Origin: Haplosporangium gracile
Lineage: Eukaryota > Mortierellomycota > Mortierellomycetes > Mortierellales > Mortierellaceae
DNA length: 46,513 bases
NCBI GenBank assembly: GCA_015499985.1
Contig: JAAAUF010000232.1
Span: 1-46,513 of the forward strand
Direction: 5' to 3'
Part shown: one piece after another, positions 21,377 through 32,588 of the stretch
Layout of the letters: the number at the start of each line of letters is the position of its first letter
How positions within the stretch are numbered: the stretch's first letter is position 1
Made by a program: the position numbers and the translations under genes
Notes under the pieces: generated by a model
What the model was told of the DNA's origin: nothing
Database searches by the model: none
What the model saw: only the letters and a program-made list of their open reading frames with translations

Positions 21377-21610
21377 ATTGGGTCGATTCTTTTGTTCTTG
21401 TTGTTTGCTGTTGCGGAGATTATTCTTGGAAGGCGAGAAAGAGTGGGGAGTGAGGGAATGGGAGAGAGGGAATGAAGAAAATGCACAATGATAGTGGTTT
21501 TTTTGTTGATGAAACAAAAGGAGCGGAGTAAAATGACAAAAAAAAGGAAGGCTATGGAGGTGGAGATGGAGATGGAGATGGAGGGGCGGGGGCAGAAACA
21601 AAGGTGTAAG
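21377..21610 (-). promoter_or_regulatory. CT-rich leader of the F-box gene at 19410
   Basis: In the sense of the gene this is pyrimidine-rich, including a CTCCAT/CATCTC-type simple repeat near 21555-21590. Upstream in-frame ATG codons exist but would encode a His/Leu/Ser/Pro low-complexity peptide, so I treat the tract as untranslated leader. Confidence 0.45.
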
Positions 21611-22246
21611 TGAGAATAAATGATGATTTAATAAAGGGAATGGCTAACAAAAAAAAGGGCGGGATTGATAGCAAAAGCACAAGGCTGCTACAATGGCAAT
21701 GGTTGCCTTTTTTCTGCTCCCTGCTCTTTCTTTCTATTCCTTGTGCTCTTTCTTTCTGTTGTCACGGACATACGCACCCAATGGCCAATTGGCCAAATTT
21801 CTCTCCCCTTTTACCCCCTTTGGGGCGTTGATGACCCGGCAATCACAACACTAACATTCAAATGTGTATGTGAGCCATGTAAACCTTATGAACCCGTCTC
21901 TCTCATGGCCAATTTTTTTTCCTCAATTGACTCCTTGTCTTCTTCCAATACAAAAAAGATTATGCAAAAAAGAAACCAACAAAAAGGCAGGCAAGCAAAC
22001 ATGCACACAAACCATATGCTGCCCGTTTTGACACGCTTTACACGTACCCCTGGCACACATACCCACCCTCAAATCGGTTCCTCCCTCCCTCTTTCTTTCT
22101 CTCTTTCTCTTCTCGTCCCTTCCCTTCATTCACCCCAACAATCAATCATCAACAAAAGCAACCCTAAAACACGGAGAAAAGAGGTCAATGCAAGACGTGC
22201 TTATTTAATCGACATACAATCCATGCAAAAGCAAAACACTACATCC
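21611..22246. other. spacer between F-box genes
   Basis: 3' flank of the gene at 22247 and distal 5' flank of the gene at 19410. Contains a CT-rich microsatellite near 22083-22115 and no recognisable gene. The open plus-strand frames here are low complexity. Confidence 0.5.
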
Positions 22247-24382
22247 CTACATACGGATTTTAAGGGAAGGAAACTCTCTCTGCAACCGACTCACTTCCAA
22301 CCCGCCCGCAGAACTCACTAAGCCCAAATCCACAAGCGAAGGCATCGCAGCGATCAGCAATTTCGCCTCGGGGACTGTAATCCCTGGCCCAAGTCCACTC
22401 CTGATCAACTCAAACACTGGCGCCACGTTGACGGTTCGGATGTTGGGGAAGGAGAGGGTGAGAGAAAGAACGTTGCTAGTTGGATGGATGCTAAAACTGC
22501 TGGTGCTGCTGTTGGGATGCGAGCTGTGGGAGCTGTGAGTGGAGCTGTGGGTGCTGCTGCCACTACTATTGATGATCACGATATCGTCGTCTTCCTCGTC
22601 GTCGACATTGGCGACAGGTGGTGATGGTTGAGGAGGGGTTACTCCTGACTCGTCAAACTTGGAAAAGGCAACATGCGAGATGATGTCCCTCAAATGGAAC
22701 AACCAAATATGTAGAGTTCGCAACTGATTACACTCCTGGAGTCGACTAAAGAATTGGAATGTTGTTGCGTGGCTCGGAAAGACGACCGACGAGATATCCA
22801 GCGTTGTCAAGGAACCCTGACAGGGCCACGGTGTAGGAGTAGTGGTGGTAAGAGTCAATGTCAACGCCCCCGATGTAAGGGGTGTCTGTATCTGTGTCTG
22901 TGTCTGTGTCTGTAATGATGCGGGAGCCTCATCCTGCATGAAGCGACTGTATCGAATAATATTCCCAATCTTGACAGACTCCATCGCCACAGGGAGAGTC
23001 AGCGCATCCATGACAATTGGGAATTGTTGTCGGATAAGTCCTGTGATCTCCAAAGCCTTGAAAGGATGTGGGGCTCCATATTGCTGCCGATGTTTCCTCA
23101 AGGACGCACCAAGGGTCGACAAATCCGGATCCCTGCTAAACATCTGTCGCACAAGAGAGAGCGACTCGAGTCGAGGGAATAGAGTTACAAGAGTCGCAAT
23201 CGTTGGAAAATCCCTGATCGTCCCATTGAACTGAATGTTGAGGTCTCGGATCTGTGAACAGTATGTCGATAATTCGGTCCATGTCGTCTCTGGGTGGAAA
23301 TTGCTCCATTGACCGCCCAGTGTCAAGATCTCCATCGAGGGATTCTGGCGGACGATACACAAAAATATTGGAAGATTCATTGCCGGTGGTTGGAGTTGTA
23401 GCGAGCGAAGATTGTATTGCTGTGAATTCGGCCCTGGTATTGGTAACTCAGGATTCACTCGATGCGTGTTGGTGGTAATAACTCCTCCTCCTTTCTTGAC
23501 AAGAGTGCTTGTATGCACTGTGACCTTGGCGATAGCATCTTGAGGGCTGGCGGGGAGTCGTTCCTGTCTTTGCGAATCAAAGAGTCCTCTCACCCACTTC
23601 TTGAACGCGCACTTCGTCCACCGGTGATGCTCCTCCTCAAAATCCCCTCCAAAATACGGCCCATACACAAACGTTAACTCCCTCAACGTCGGACAACACT
23701 CCAAAAATCCCAAAAAGTACTCTGGTGGACTAAAACCGGGATCCCGATCCTCAAGTGAATGCGGATCGATCCTCAAATGCGTCAACCTCGTCAAGCGACA
23801 CAAGCTCCACAAAAACCCCGGCTCAAAATAAGTGGCATCAAAGAGGACGTGGACATTGGTGAGGGAGTGTTGGAGATGGAGAAAGAGGTTTTCAAGAGTG
23901 TGGTATTGGATCCACATAGAGTGTTCGTCGAGACGAAGATAAAGGTGTTCGATGTTAGGGCAGTATTTGAGGATGGTGGTGAGGGTGTGTTTGTCAAAGT
24001 AGAGACAGCTTAGTCTGCGGACGTGAACTCCGTGGCGTTTGAGAAGACGTCGTTTCTGGCGACGCATCCAGATTGTGCACCTTTCCCATAGGCAGGGGTC
24101 AAAGTGGCTGTCGGGACGAAGAGGAAAGAGAGGAAGATAGAGAAAAATAAGAAAGAGTGAGTAGGGTGAAGCGCAAGCAGGGTGTTGTTACACGATTGAA
24201 GGTACACAGACGAGACCGTTAGGGTCAGGTTTCTGCTGACAGGCGGTTGTTCTGTACCTGTTCCATTGACGAGAGACAAGGGTGCAGGCTTTGAGGTCCT
24301 CGAGGAAGAGACGGTTACGTATCATATCCTGCAATTCCGGTATATTCAGGACCGTGTCGCACCCTGTGCCCTTTGTCGTCAT
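22247..24382 (-). CDS. F-box/LRR protein, 661 aa, with Ser-rich and TQ inserts
   Basis: Two exons, 24382-24258 and 24107-22247, joined by a 150-bp GT-AG intron in the same position and phase as in the gene at 19410, directly after CTLVSRQWNR. The F-box spans about residues 14-42 (NIPELQDMIRNRLFLEDLKA). The body carries LRR-like blocks (CPNIEHLYLRLDEHS, RLTHLRIDPHSLED, CPTLRELTFVYGP, FPRLESLSLV, LRTLHIWLFHLRD). Two low-complexity inserts are unusual: a TQ run (TQTQTQIQT) encoded by a GTCTGT microsatellite near 22890-22915, and a Ser/His/Thr run near 22490-22560. Probable SCF adaptor; substrate unknown. Confidence 0.85.
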
Positions 24383-24581
24383 AGTGTATGTATCTCAACA
24401 GTGAGTCGTGACTGATTGAGAGGGGAGTACGAAGAAGTAATGAATGGAATGAGACAGACAAGGCAAGAAGGGAACGAATGTAAAAGATTCGCCCCCAGAG
24501 AGAGGAATAGAGTGTGAATGGGAGGAAGGAGGGGTGAATGAGATTGCAGTGTGAGGGAGAGAGAGGGAGGGGGGTGTTGAC

Positions 24582-24633
24582 NNNNNNNNNNNNNNNNNNN
24601 NNNNNNNNNNNNNNNNNNNNNNNNNNNNNNNNN
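24582..24633. other. assembly gap (52 N)
   Basis: 52 unknown bases flanked by G-rich purine repeat on the left and A-rich/GA repeat on the right, in the presumed 5' leader of the F-box gene at 22247. The gap is probably a collapsed simple repeat; its true length may differ. Confidence 0.98.
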
Positions 24634-25044
24634 AAAAAAAAGAGAGAGCGAGAGAGAGAAAAAAGAAAAATAAGGGGATCAACTGACAAGTGACACAATG
24701 ATACAAAAGACCAAAGGGAGAAAAGGGCGAGATGGTCCAGTCCTCTTCCCTTGTTCGTTTTACTTGTTTTACATGCGCATTGATAGTGCACACGGCCCTA
24801 TGTCTGCAGCATGATTTGCTTCATTTATCCCTGTCGGCATGGTCCTCTTCGTCCCTCGATTTTTAGGGGCAATAAGATGTATGGGATAGAGATAGTTAGC
24901 AAGACCGCTGATGGCGAGGATGGCAAGCGACCAATTTATTTATTTACAAACACAGGCAAAAAAACCCCAAAGAGAGCCGTGAACAGACAACTTCAAGAAA
25001 CGAACCCTCTTTTTTTTATTTTTTTTTTTATTTTTATTTCTACA
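24634..25044. other. spacer, no gene seen
   Basis: Between the leader of the gene at 22247 and the end of F-box pseudogene 2. Starts with a GA-rich repeat; contains an A/T homopolymer region near 25010-25035. Nothing else recognised. Confidence 0.5.
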
Positions 25045-26669
25045 CTACGCATTGTCATTCACAGGTCGTCGTTCCACAATCTCCAGCAGATGGCACTCCC
25101 TCATTAACTCACTCTCCCTAGAAGCCATTCTCTTCTCCCTCGAACAGCACTCGAAATACTTCAACAGAGGACAACAGCCAATCAACAGCCGCGCCTCGAA
25201 CACCTGGATCTCCTCGCCACCATATTCGAGCGTCGGTTCTACTTGTATCCTCCGCATCACCGGGAATAATAGTTTTAATCCCTTTGTTCACCTCGTCCTC
25301 GTCGTACTTTCCTCCAACTCATCATCATCATCATCCCCCTCATCAAGCACCATACAGTGTTCTGCGTTCAGTTTCAGCTTCACTTTTGCAGCAACAATGA
25401 CATCCAGCAAATGAAACCGTGTGATCCAAAGCGCATCAGGACGACTGAATTTCTACAATGGACTAAAGAACACCATCGTCTGCGCTGAAACGCGTCGTAG
25501 CCATCTCAAGCCTTGTCAACGAGTGTACACAGTTCCAGGTCGCAGTTGCCAGATCGGGTTGCACGTATGACGCTGGCAGGTCAGGTCGTCCATGAAGACA
25601 GTCGGATGCCACCACGGGAATCACTAATGATTCCAGTCTTGTAGGTTCACGCTTGAACAACTCCCGCATGGGCTTTAGTGGGTTAGGCGACAAGTTCCTT
25701 AGTGTACTTTGACGTCTAGTTTGGTCAAGAGTGGGGGTTGTTTGATTGTATCAAGGGATATGTACTCGTTCATCAGCTCCCATTTGTAGATGAGTTGTCG
25801 AAGATTGCAGTTCTGAGGAGGCATCGGTCTGAAATCTATTTCTGACCGATAGAAGTGTTTAGTCGAGCCAAGGCTTCCTGCGCATCTTTAGGAGTCCGAT
25901 CACTCTGGTATTCAAAGATCCTCGTAAGTCGTCGGAGCAGCGGCTCTGGTCCCGCAAGAGGGTTATTAGCATACTGATACTGCAACGTAGAAGATTTCAA
26001 CCCAGGACAGAACTCCCAAAAACCCGCATACCCGTACATCGCCAAATACGGCTCCAGCGCACAGTCAGGGCCCCTCTTCATCCTCAACATAATCGTCAAT
26101 TCTTCCAATCCCTTCAGCCTCGACACACTCCAGAACAACGACGGTTCCAAAAATGGGACCATAATATCTGCCGAGACGGTACTCAACCTCTCCGAAGGGA
26201 GGTTGTAAAAAAACCGATCCAGTGTGCCATAACTGACCCAGGAAGAGGACCTGTCAAAGACGAGGTGTAAGAACTTAAGACTGGGGCAAGTCTGGGTAAT
26301 GATGTCAAGGAGGACTCCGCCTACAATGAGGCAGCAGAGTCTACGGATGTGTGTCCCGTGTGGGGGCGGAGGACGGTTCGGTCCATCCTCTGTGGGAGTA
26401 CTGTTTCCCCATCCCGGGTCAGTCTTTGAACTTGGGGTCGAATGTTCTCCACAAAATTGGCGCCGCTCGTCTATAATTGAAGAGAGGGAATATATATAAA
26501 TTAGGTGCCAGTGTTGGTACACAAGTAACAGCAAACCTTGCAGGATATAGGTTGTACCTGTTCCAGTCGCGACAAACACAGTTGGCGTTTCGCAAGTCCC
26601 TTAGAAAATAGAGTCGAGTGTGTGCTCTTGCAGCTCCGGGATCGCCATAGTCCTGCTGCATGCTGACAT
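25045..26669 (-). pseudogene. F-box/LRR pseudogene 2
   Basis: F-box start at 26669 (MSACSRTM, then AIPELQEHTL), interrupted within the domain by a frameshift near 26605, after which the other frame gives RLYFLRDLRNANCVCRDWNR. A body frame from about 26450 to 25836 has family-like blocks (IRRLCCLIVGGVLLDIITQT, CPSLKFLHLVFDRSSS, GLEELTIML, CPGLKSSTLQY) and ends at a stop. Further pieces in other frames follow at about 25820-25710, 25693-25463 (ESLVIPVVAS) and 25260-25045 (CCPLLKYFECCSREKR). The middle LRR block present in the intact neighbours is missing, so the copy has a deletion as well as frameshifts. Confidence 0.75.
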
Positions 26670-27239
26670 GCTGTTCCCAGAAGTCGTTTCAGTGCTTGTA
26701 GTCATACAAGTAAAATAAGGTGTGTGAGAGAGAGGAAGTGAGGATGGAAAAGGAAAAGCGGGAGATGAGTGAGAGGGAAAGGAAGGGAGGGCAAAAAAGG
26801 GAGTGGAAGTAAAAAAAAAAAGGGAGTGGAAGAAAAAAAAAAAAAAAAACAAAAAGCAGAAGGGGAAAAGCAAGGAAGCATTTCTTCGTATTTTTGCAGG
26901 TGGCTGGTCTTTGTTCTTGATAAAGGTTCAACTCTTCCAGCGACGCACCCAGACACACCGTTGTCGTGGCAAGTGTTGTCCGAATCATAGAACGACACGA
27001 TGCAAAAAAGAATATAAGCAAAAGTTGTCTTTGTCGGCTCATCCTTTATCTCCTTGATCTTGATATGCTTACCGAAAAGAGAAAAGGGCGGACAGATAAC
27101 AAAGAAAAAAAGAATGACCTGCAGGAAGGAGAGAGAAAGTCCAATAGGTCAGTGCGCCTCAACCATATGAAGAAAGAAACTCGATCGTAATTGCTGCTCT
27201 CATTTTTTTTCGTCGGAGCAACAAAAAACATACCCATTG
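26670..27239. other. low-complexity spacer
   Basis: Purine-rich tract on the plus strand with GGGA and poly-A runs (26720-26865), the former leader of F-box pseudogene 2 in its own sense. The remainder is AT-rich. No gene supported. Confidence 0.5.
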
Positions 27240-28110
27240 CAGCTTCCAGCACCATGTTGCCGCTCCCATCACCAACCCCACCTCAACACAGGCTCTAATT
27301 CAAGACGACGGCGATCCTCGCTGGAGTTCATTTACTCACGAGTATCCCGCCATGACTCCTTCCCAATACGTCCGGTATTGCTGCCATCAAAAAATGGCCT
27401 GGCCGATATCTTATTAGATATCGTCAAATCTTGATGCCATTCCTGAAAAAAAAAGCTGCACTTGATAGTCATACCTGTCTCACCAAGCTCTAATAAAGTT
27501 AAACATGACCAAAAAGGATCCTGTTATTGCCAGAAAACTACAATACTTGCACCAAGCGCGTCAATTTGGTACGTCCCTTCCTCTTCTCCCATCCGCCAGG
27601 AGTGCGACTGCATGCTTGTTTCTTCCGCATGCGTATTTTTCTCGCTACATTTGTGCTAAAGAGTTTGTCATGCTCATATTCACTTCGCTGGTTGTATTTT
27701 AGGCGTAGAGTGAACGAAAAGAAATCCGTAAGAGATCGGTCTCCGCCAATATGTTCAAAACATTGCATTGTTCGAGAATGCCAAGTTTCTTTAAATGGTC
27801 CTCGAATCATCCAAAAAGAGGAGCATACGATCAACGTGCTCTAGTCGCCATTTAGCACTCTATTTTTTCTTTCCTTTCGTCAATGCACAAACACTCTGCC
27901 GGGTATCGCAGCTGCTCTAAAGAAATCAAGAATCTTCCAAAGGCGGTTGCAGTTTCCCCGGTGGATATGTATCGTTTTAGAAACCTAATTCACGAAACAC
28001 AAATGGAGCTGCTACTGCCTAAGGATCAGATATCTTTTGATATATGTATCTATTTATTCTTGTTTGAATTAGATTTGGTCCGCCTTGTCGCCAGAGGAGT
28101 CGGTTTGTAA
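27240..28110 (+). pseudogene. fragmented coding remnant, unknown family
   Basis: Several protein-like pieces lie in order on the plus strand: PTSTQALIQDDGDPRWSSF with MTPSQYVRYCCHQKMAWPIS (about 27290-27415), RYRQILMPFLKKKAALDSHT (about 27418-27480), DPVIARKLQYLHQARQF (27511-27570, followed by a good donor GTACGT), IIQKEEHTINVL ending at a TAG (27805-27843), and KNLPKAVAVSPVDMYRFRNL (about 27930-27990). Stops and frame changes between them argue for a decayed multi-exon gene. The order and single orientation make chance less likely. Product not recognised. Confidence 0.35.
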
Positions 28111-28730
28111 GTGGAATCTACTCTACAATGATAGACGCCACCAAAATTTAAAATTTGATTTTTCAGCCTTTCTTTATTTTTGGACAAAAAGATCTCTTCA
28201 CAAACACGCACACACATGGACACAGGAATGGACATCGACAGGCTGCATCTCCCAAACGAACAGATTCGGTTTCCAGACACACACTTGATTCTCCTCGGGT
28301 CCAAGGTTACCCAGGTGTCGACATTCATTCAGTAATGACCCCTACTCCTTTGTCTTGTCGCCCGTTTAAAATGAATGAACAGACAGGAGAATAGAATGGC
28401 AAACCAAGTGAGCGATGTTACTCATCCACTTCTTGTCGTGTCTATTAACACATGTTAGGGGAGACTATCACGGCGATCCGCTCACTGTACCATTGAGTAA
28501 AAAAGGCGAGGCACTTCTTCAGGTATAGGCGCTTTTGCCGACGCCTACCAGTTCTTGGATACATTACAGCCTACCTCCACTTACGCGCTGTTCTCCTTCC
28601 TTAATAATAGAGGATAGTTTGGGCAACAGTGTTAAGTCCACCGCAGGAAGACACGGTAGAGGTGGCGCACGAGGAGTTTGGATTGATGATTTCACGACAT
28701 GATTGGCGGTTACCGGACAAGTATGACATC
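28111..28730. other. no gene recognised
   Basis: No frame with convincing composition and no repeat of note. Short open stretches on both strands are not supported. Confidence 0.5.
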
Positions 28731-29051
28731 CTACTGGGGGATCGTAAGCTGCAGCGGACACGGTTCAAGTTGCGGTTCGATCTTAGCCTTCCTCTTGATA
28801 ATCATTGATAGGTTATGGGAAGGAGGGGCGGCGGCGCTTTGTTTGTCTTGGGTTGGGGTTGTGTGAGAGTGAGACGTAGGGGGATGACTGGACCAGCGAT
28901 ATCTAAGGGAAGATCTGGACTTGATTGGTGGCGAGTTTATCTTGACAAATGGAGTGACGAACACGACTCGTGCAGGAAACAGACTGACTGACAGCTGACC
29001 CAAGCAAATAACAACAACAACGACAGCAAGCCCAAAAGAGACTATCGACAA
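28731..29051 (-). CDS. hypothetical small secreted or membrane protein, 106 aa
   Basis: The ATG at 29051 opens a frame with a hydrophobic start (residues 5-18, GLAVVVVVICLGQL) suitable as a signal peptide or single membrane anchor, followed by a Ser/Pro/Thr-rich region and a Lys-containing end (SMIIKRKAKIEPQ). It would be transcribed divergently from the bZIP gene about 0.8 kb away. No domain recognised, no intron seen, and the composition of the second half is only moderately protein-like, so it may be spurious. Confidence 0.3.
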   Translation of the reverse strand: MSIVSFGLAVVVVVICLGQLSVSLFPARVVFVTPFVKINSPPIKSRSSLRYRWSSHPPTSHSHTTPTQDKQSAAAPPSHNLSMIIKRKAKIEPQLEPCPLQLTIPQ

Positions 29052-29199
29052 TAAGCCTCGTTCGGACGCCGTTGATGTCGATTGGAACAGTGTGAAGAAA
29101 TAAAATCCACCGTGTATGGTCCTATCTCTTGAATCTACTCTTACTTGATCGAGAAGTAGTCACTCCTATACCATTATTTCCATTCACTGTTCGTGTTGT

Positions 29200-29838
29200 C
29201 CGTTACATCCGTGCATTGTTTCGGCCCCCCAGCGGTCATTCTCTCTCTCCCTCTCCTTTTCTTTATTTTATTCTTCTGTTCACTCTGCTCCCTTTGTCTC
29301 TCTTCTCTTCCCACCTCCCGCCCATCGTCCACCTCCCTTTTCCTTGCACACAGTCCCACACACTCATAAGAGACCATCCATCCTCCATCCGCCATCCTCT
29401 CTTCTTCTTAAGCCACAGTTCGCGCTCCTTTCCTTTCTTTGCACTCCCTGAACCCTGCTTTTCTTTTTCTTTTTCCTTGTTCTTTTTCAAACAGCAGTCA
29501 GTCGACTCAGTACTTCCAGTTCTTTGTTCTTGACTACTCGTTTGACCCTTCACTTCTCTTTTTTTTCTTTACCCTCTTCCTTCAGTCGCTTCCTTCAGTC
29601 CCTTCCTTCAATCCATTCCTTCCTTTCCCCTTTTTATCCTTCTTCAATACCAACAAGCAACTAGCAACCAGCAACCAACAATCAAACGACGATATAAAAC
29701 AAACAGAGGGTCCTCTTTGTACTCTTGACCACTTTTGGCTCTCTTTCAGGCCCGCTCACTCTCCTCCCCGCCATATTTTATTCCTATCTCTCTTGCGACA
29801 AACAAGACAGACCACCAATCAGCGCCAATCACCGAACA
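29200..29838 (+). promoter_or_regulatory. long CT-rich leader of the bZIP gene
   Basis: Over 600 bp dominated by C and T, including TTTTCTTTTTC runs near 29460-29480 and four TCCTTCAGTC-like units near 29578-29610. The first ATG in the bZIP frame is at 29839, in the context CGAACAATGTCG. Probably promoter plus long 5' UTR. Confidence 0.5.
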
Positions 29839-32588
29839 ATGTCGTTTCAACCCGCAACTCAAAACGATTACACGGTCCCCGTCAGCGACAACGACTGGGC
29901 CCAGATGCTGCAGTCCAACAGGGAGGCCCAGGAACTGCTCTCAAACGCCATTGCGCACCACCAGGAGCACTTCGAGGACCCTTCGACCGGTGCTAACAAC
30001 AAGCGCATCGGACACAGTAGTCATCTCCACCATAAGTCTGATCATTATAACCGTATGTTATTTCTTTCCTCCCTCGTGTTCTCCTTAAAGGACAATGTAT
30101 GTGTCATTATTTGCTTAGTGAAGTAGGACTATAAGCTAACCGCTTTTTCTTTAATTCTATCAAATATTAGAGGAACCTTCTGCCAACGGACAGTTCTCGG
30201 ACGGAGAGGGCAGCTCTGGTGAGTCTCAAACATCCAGATCCGGATCCATCAGAACTTTGTGGGATGCACTCCCAGATGGCCCATATTTCTTCGTCGCTCA
30301 ACATTGTTTCTCAAATCACTTACTGACTCACTTCTTGTTATCTCAATTTCAATATTATAGATGACACAAGCACGCCTGGAGATGGCAAGCCAGCACCCAA
30401 GAAGGCTGGACGCAAGCCCTTGACCACGGAACCTACCACTAAACGCAAGGTACGTGCGTTTTTCTCTCCTCGATCCAACAAGGGCAAATATATGGCGCCA
30501 TCATTGAGAGGGGACAACAAAACAGATCAATCTCCCCACACTCTCACAGGAAGGTCACAGGATTCGGATTCCAGGATGAAAGGACATCTCGCATCAACAA
30601 TTCTACATACCCTACCACCCACACACTCGACAACCAACAACAGTGACAAAAGCAAGTTGGAGGAGAACACATGTGAAATGCCCGAGACATGGAAAAATAT
30701 AGAAAAAAAACACGCCGTTAGTTTTTTACACTCCCGCAAAAGGACAAAGGAGGGATTGTCGGGAGAAACTCTCAATCCTTATAGCAATGCCAGAAACAAC
30801 ACGGAAGACATGAAAAAGGAAAGCAAAGCAAAAAGAAATAAGAGAGATGACGGTAACAAAAAAGATCAAAGAATGAGGGACACCAATCAAGGGACGGGGC
30901 TGAGACGAACCACAGTGGGCCTCCAAAAAGGAACAAGAAGAAAAGGAACAGGAGTGTCTGCATGATTCCCGTCTTTATTAAATTTTGCATTGGATACGGA
31001 AAGGGACGACTGAGATACGAAAATTGAATAGCTGGAAAATCATCACATCCCTGCTGGCATTAATGTATTACTCCGTATACAAACGAACGTTGTTTTTCCG
31101 GTAACCCTTCAATCTGACTGAATTCATCCTTTTCTTATATCTCCATAGGCACAAAACAGAGCGGCACAGCGTGCTTTCCGTGAGAGGAAGGAAAAGTACG
31201 TCAAGTCCCTGGAGGACCGTATCAAGGAGCTCGAAGACCTCAACCCGGGCACGGGCGACACCAAACTTGCAGAGGAAAACATGAGCCTTAAGGTCCTGGT
31301 CCAAAAACTCGAGACGGAGAACTACTTCCTTAAGGAGCAGTCCTTCAACTTTGATTTCCCCATTTCCCAGCCTGGACTCTACAACATCTCCAAGGCGCAG
31401 CGCGACGCTTCAGCACAGAACTTAGCCAAGACTATGCCTCCCTCTAGCGAGGCAATCAAGGCGGCTACTGCTCAGGTCGAGGCTCCCAAGGCAGTCACGG
31501 ATGTCAAGTTCCCTACACCAACCACAAGCGAGCGCCAATGGACTCCTCCTTCATCCGCTGGTGATAGTGTGCCCAACTCCCCTCTGAACCATGATCTTCC
31601 TACTCCTGACCAGGAGACGCTGTCTCAGGTTTCGTCTTCGGACAATGCTGGCATCGTCCCCCGTTTCAGACACTCTACACCTGAGGAAATGGCTCTCTTT
31701 TCGACGCTGTTGGACGGCACAGGAAACACATACAGAAACGCGGCACTTCAGCGTCCACTCAACAACAATACCAACAACCATCCTGGACTCGCTGACATTA
31801 ATGCCCTGATGGGTCTTCACAACACCAACAACAGCACCCTCGGTGGAAACCTTCATTCGCCTATGAATACTCACTTGTTCGGATCGACTACTAGCAATAA
31901 CAACAACAGCTTTACTAACCAGAGACTTCAAAGCGCTAGCCCAGCAACGTCACTGGCCTTGTTCTCGGACAACAGCCCCTCACCGACCATTGACGACCTT
32001 GTCAACACACCATTGTTCCACACGGACAAGGATGGTATGGTTCATTTCACTCCACCAGTGGCACCCATGTCGGCACCCTCACTGTCGCTCGAGCAGACGC
32101 AGGCACTTTTCACAGATTTCCGCGACCCCTCAGATCCTCGGGATTTCTTTACTGGATACGATGATGCGGTTGAGAACACTTTCCAGGACAATTCGCTGGA
32201 TGCTTTGTTGAGCGATCCTTTGCTGGATTACACCCATGCGTTTGCAAATGCAGGCATCGTTTCACCCCATGGCCTTGCACCCAACACACCACCGACGATG
32301 ACGCCCACCACAACGAGTAAGCCAGCATCGGCACTGGCGGCACCGTCATCGGAAGAGAAGCCCGAGGACGGAGAAACCAAGCACACATTGCCACCTCTGG
32401 TTGAAGGTGAACAGACGATTCCTTGTCCTCAAGCCTGGGAGCAGTTGGCTAAGCACCCCAACTTTGATGATGCGGATATTGATGAGTTGTGTGCGGAGCT
32501 CAAGTCGAAGGCCAAGTGCTCTGGACATGGCCCTGTCATCCCTGTGTCTGAGGTCGACAAAGTCATGAACCGGTTGAACCAGTACTAG
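29839..32588 (+). CDS. Yap1/Pap1-type bZIP transcription factor, 596 aa
   Basis: Four exons: 29839-30052, 30171-30218, 30361-30449, 31149-32588, all GT-AG and phase-consistent. The basic region begins at residue about 115 and crosses the last junction (KRK, then AQNRAAQRAFRERKEKYVKS), with the NxxAQxxFR signature of the fungal AP-1 family. A leucine zipper follows to about 185. A long Ser/Thr/Asn/Pro-rich central region comes next. The C terminus carries a cysteine-rich domain with Cys at about 543, 565 and 574 (IPCPQAW, DIDELCAELKSKAKCSGHG), spaced 22 and 9 as in yeast Yap1, overlapping a Crm1-type export signal. Family role: peroxide- and electrophile-sensing activator of antioxidant and detoxification genes, held in the cytosol until oxidised. 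Unusually I find no cysteine outside this domain, so the N-terminal redox partner domain of Yap1 is lacking. Intron 3 is 699 bp, long for this gene set. Confidence 0.92.
30450..31148 (+). other. long intron 3 of the bZIP gene, open in frame for about 510 bp
   Basis: Donor GTACGT directly after the first basic residues (KRK), acceptor CCATAG before AQNRAAQ. If the intron is retained, translation would run on in frame through 30965 with no bZIP domain. The retained peptide is Lys/Arg/Thr/Asn-rich. Position within the DNA-binding signature means retention would remove all DNA binding. Confidence 0.6.

Noticed and set aside
24315..24791. Minus-strand frames reading through the N gap
   Set aside because: They include unknown bases and simple-repeat translation; no evidence for coding.
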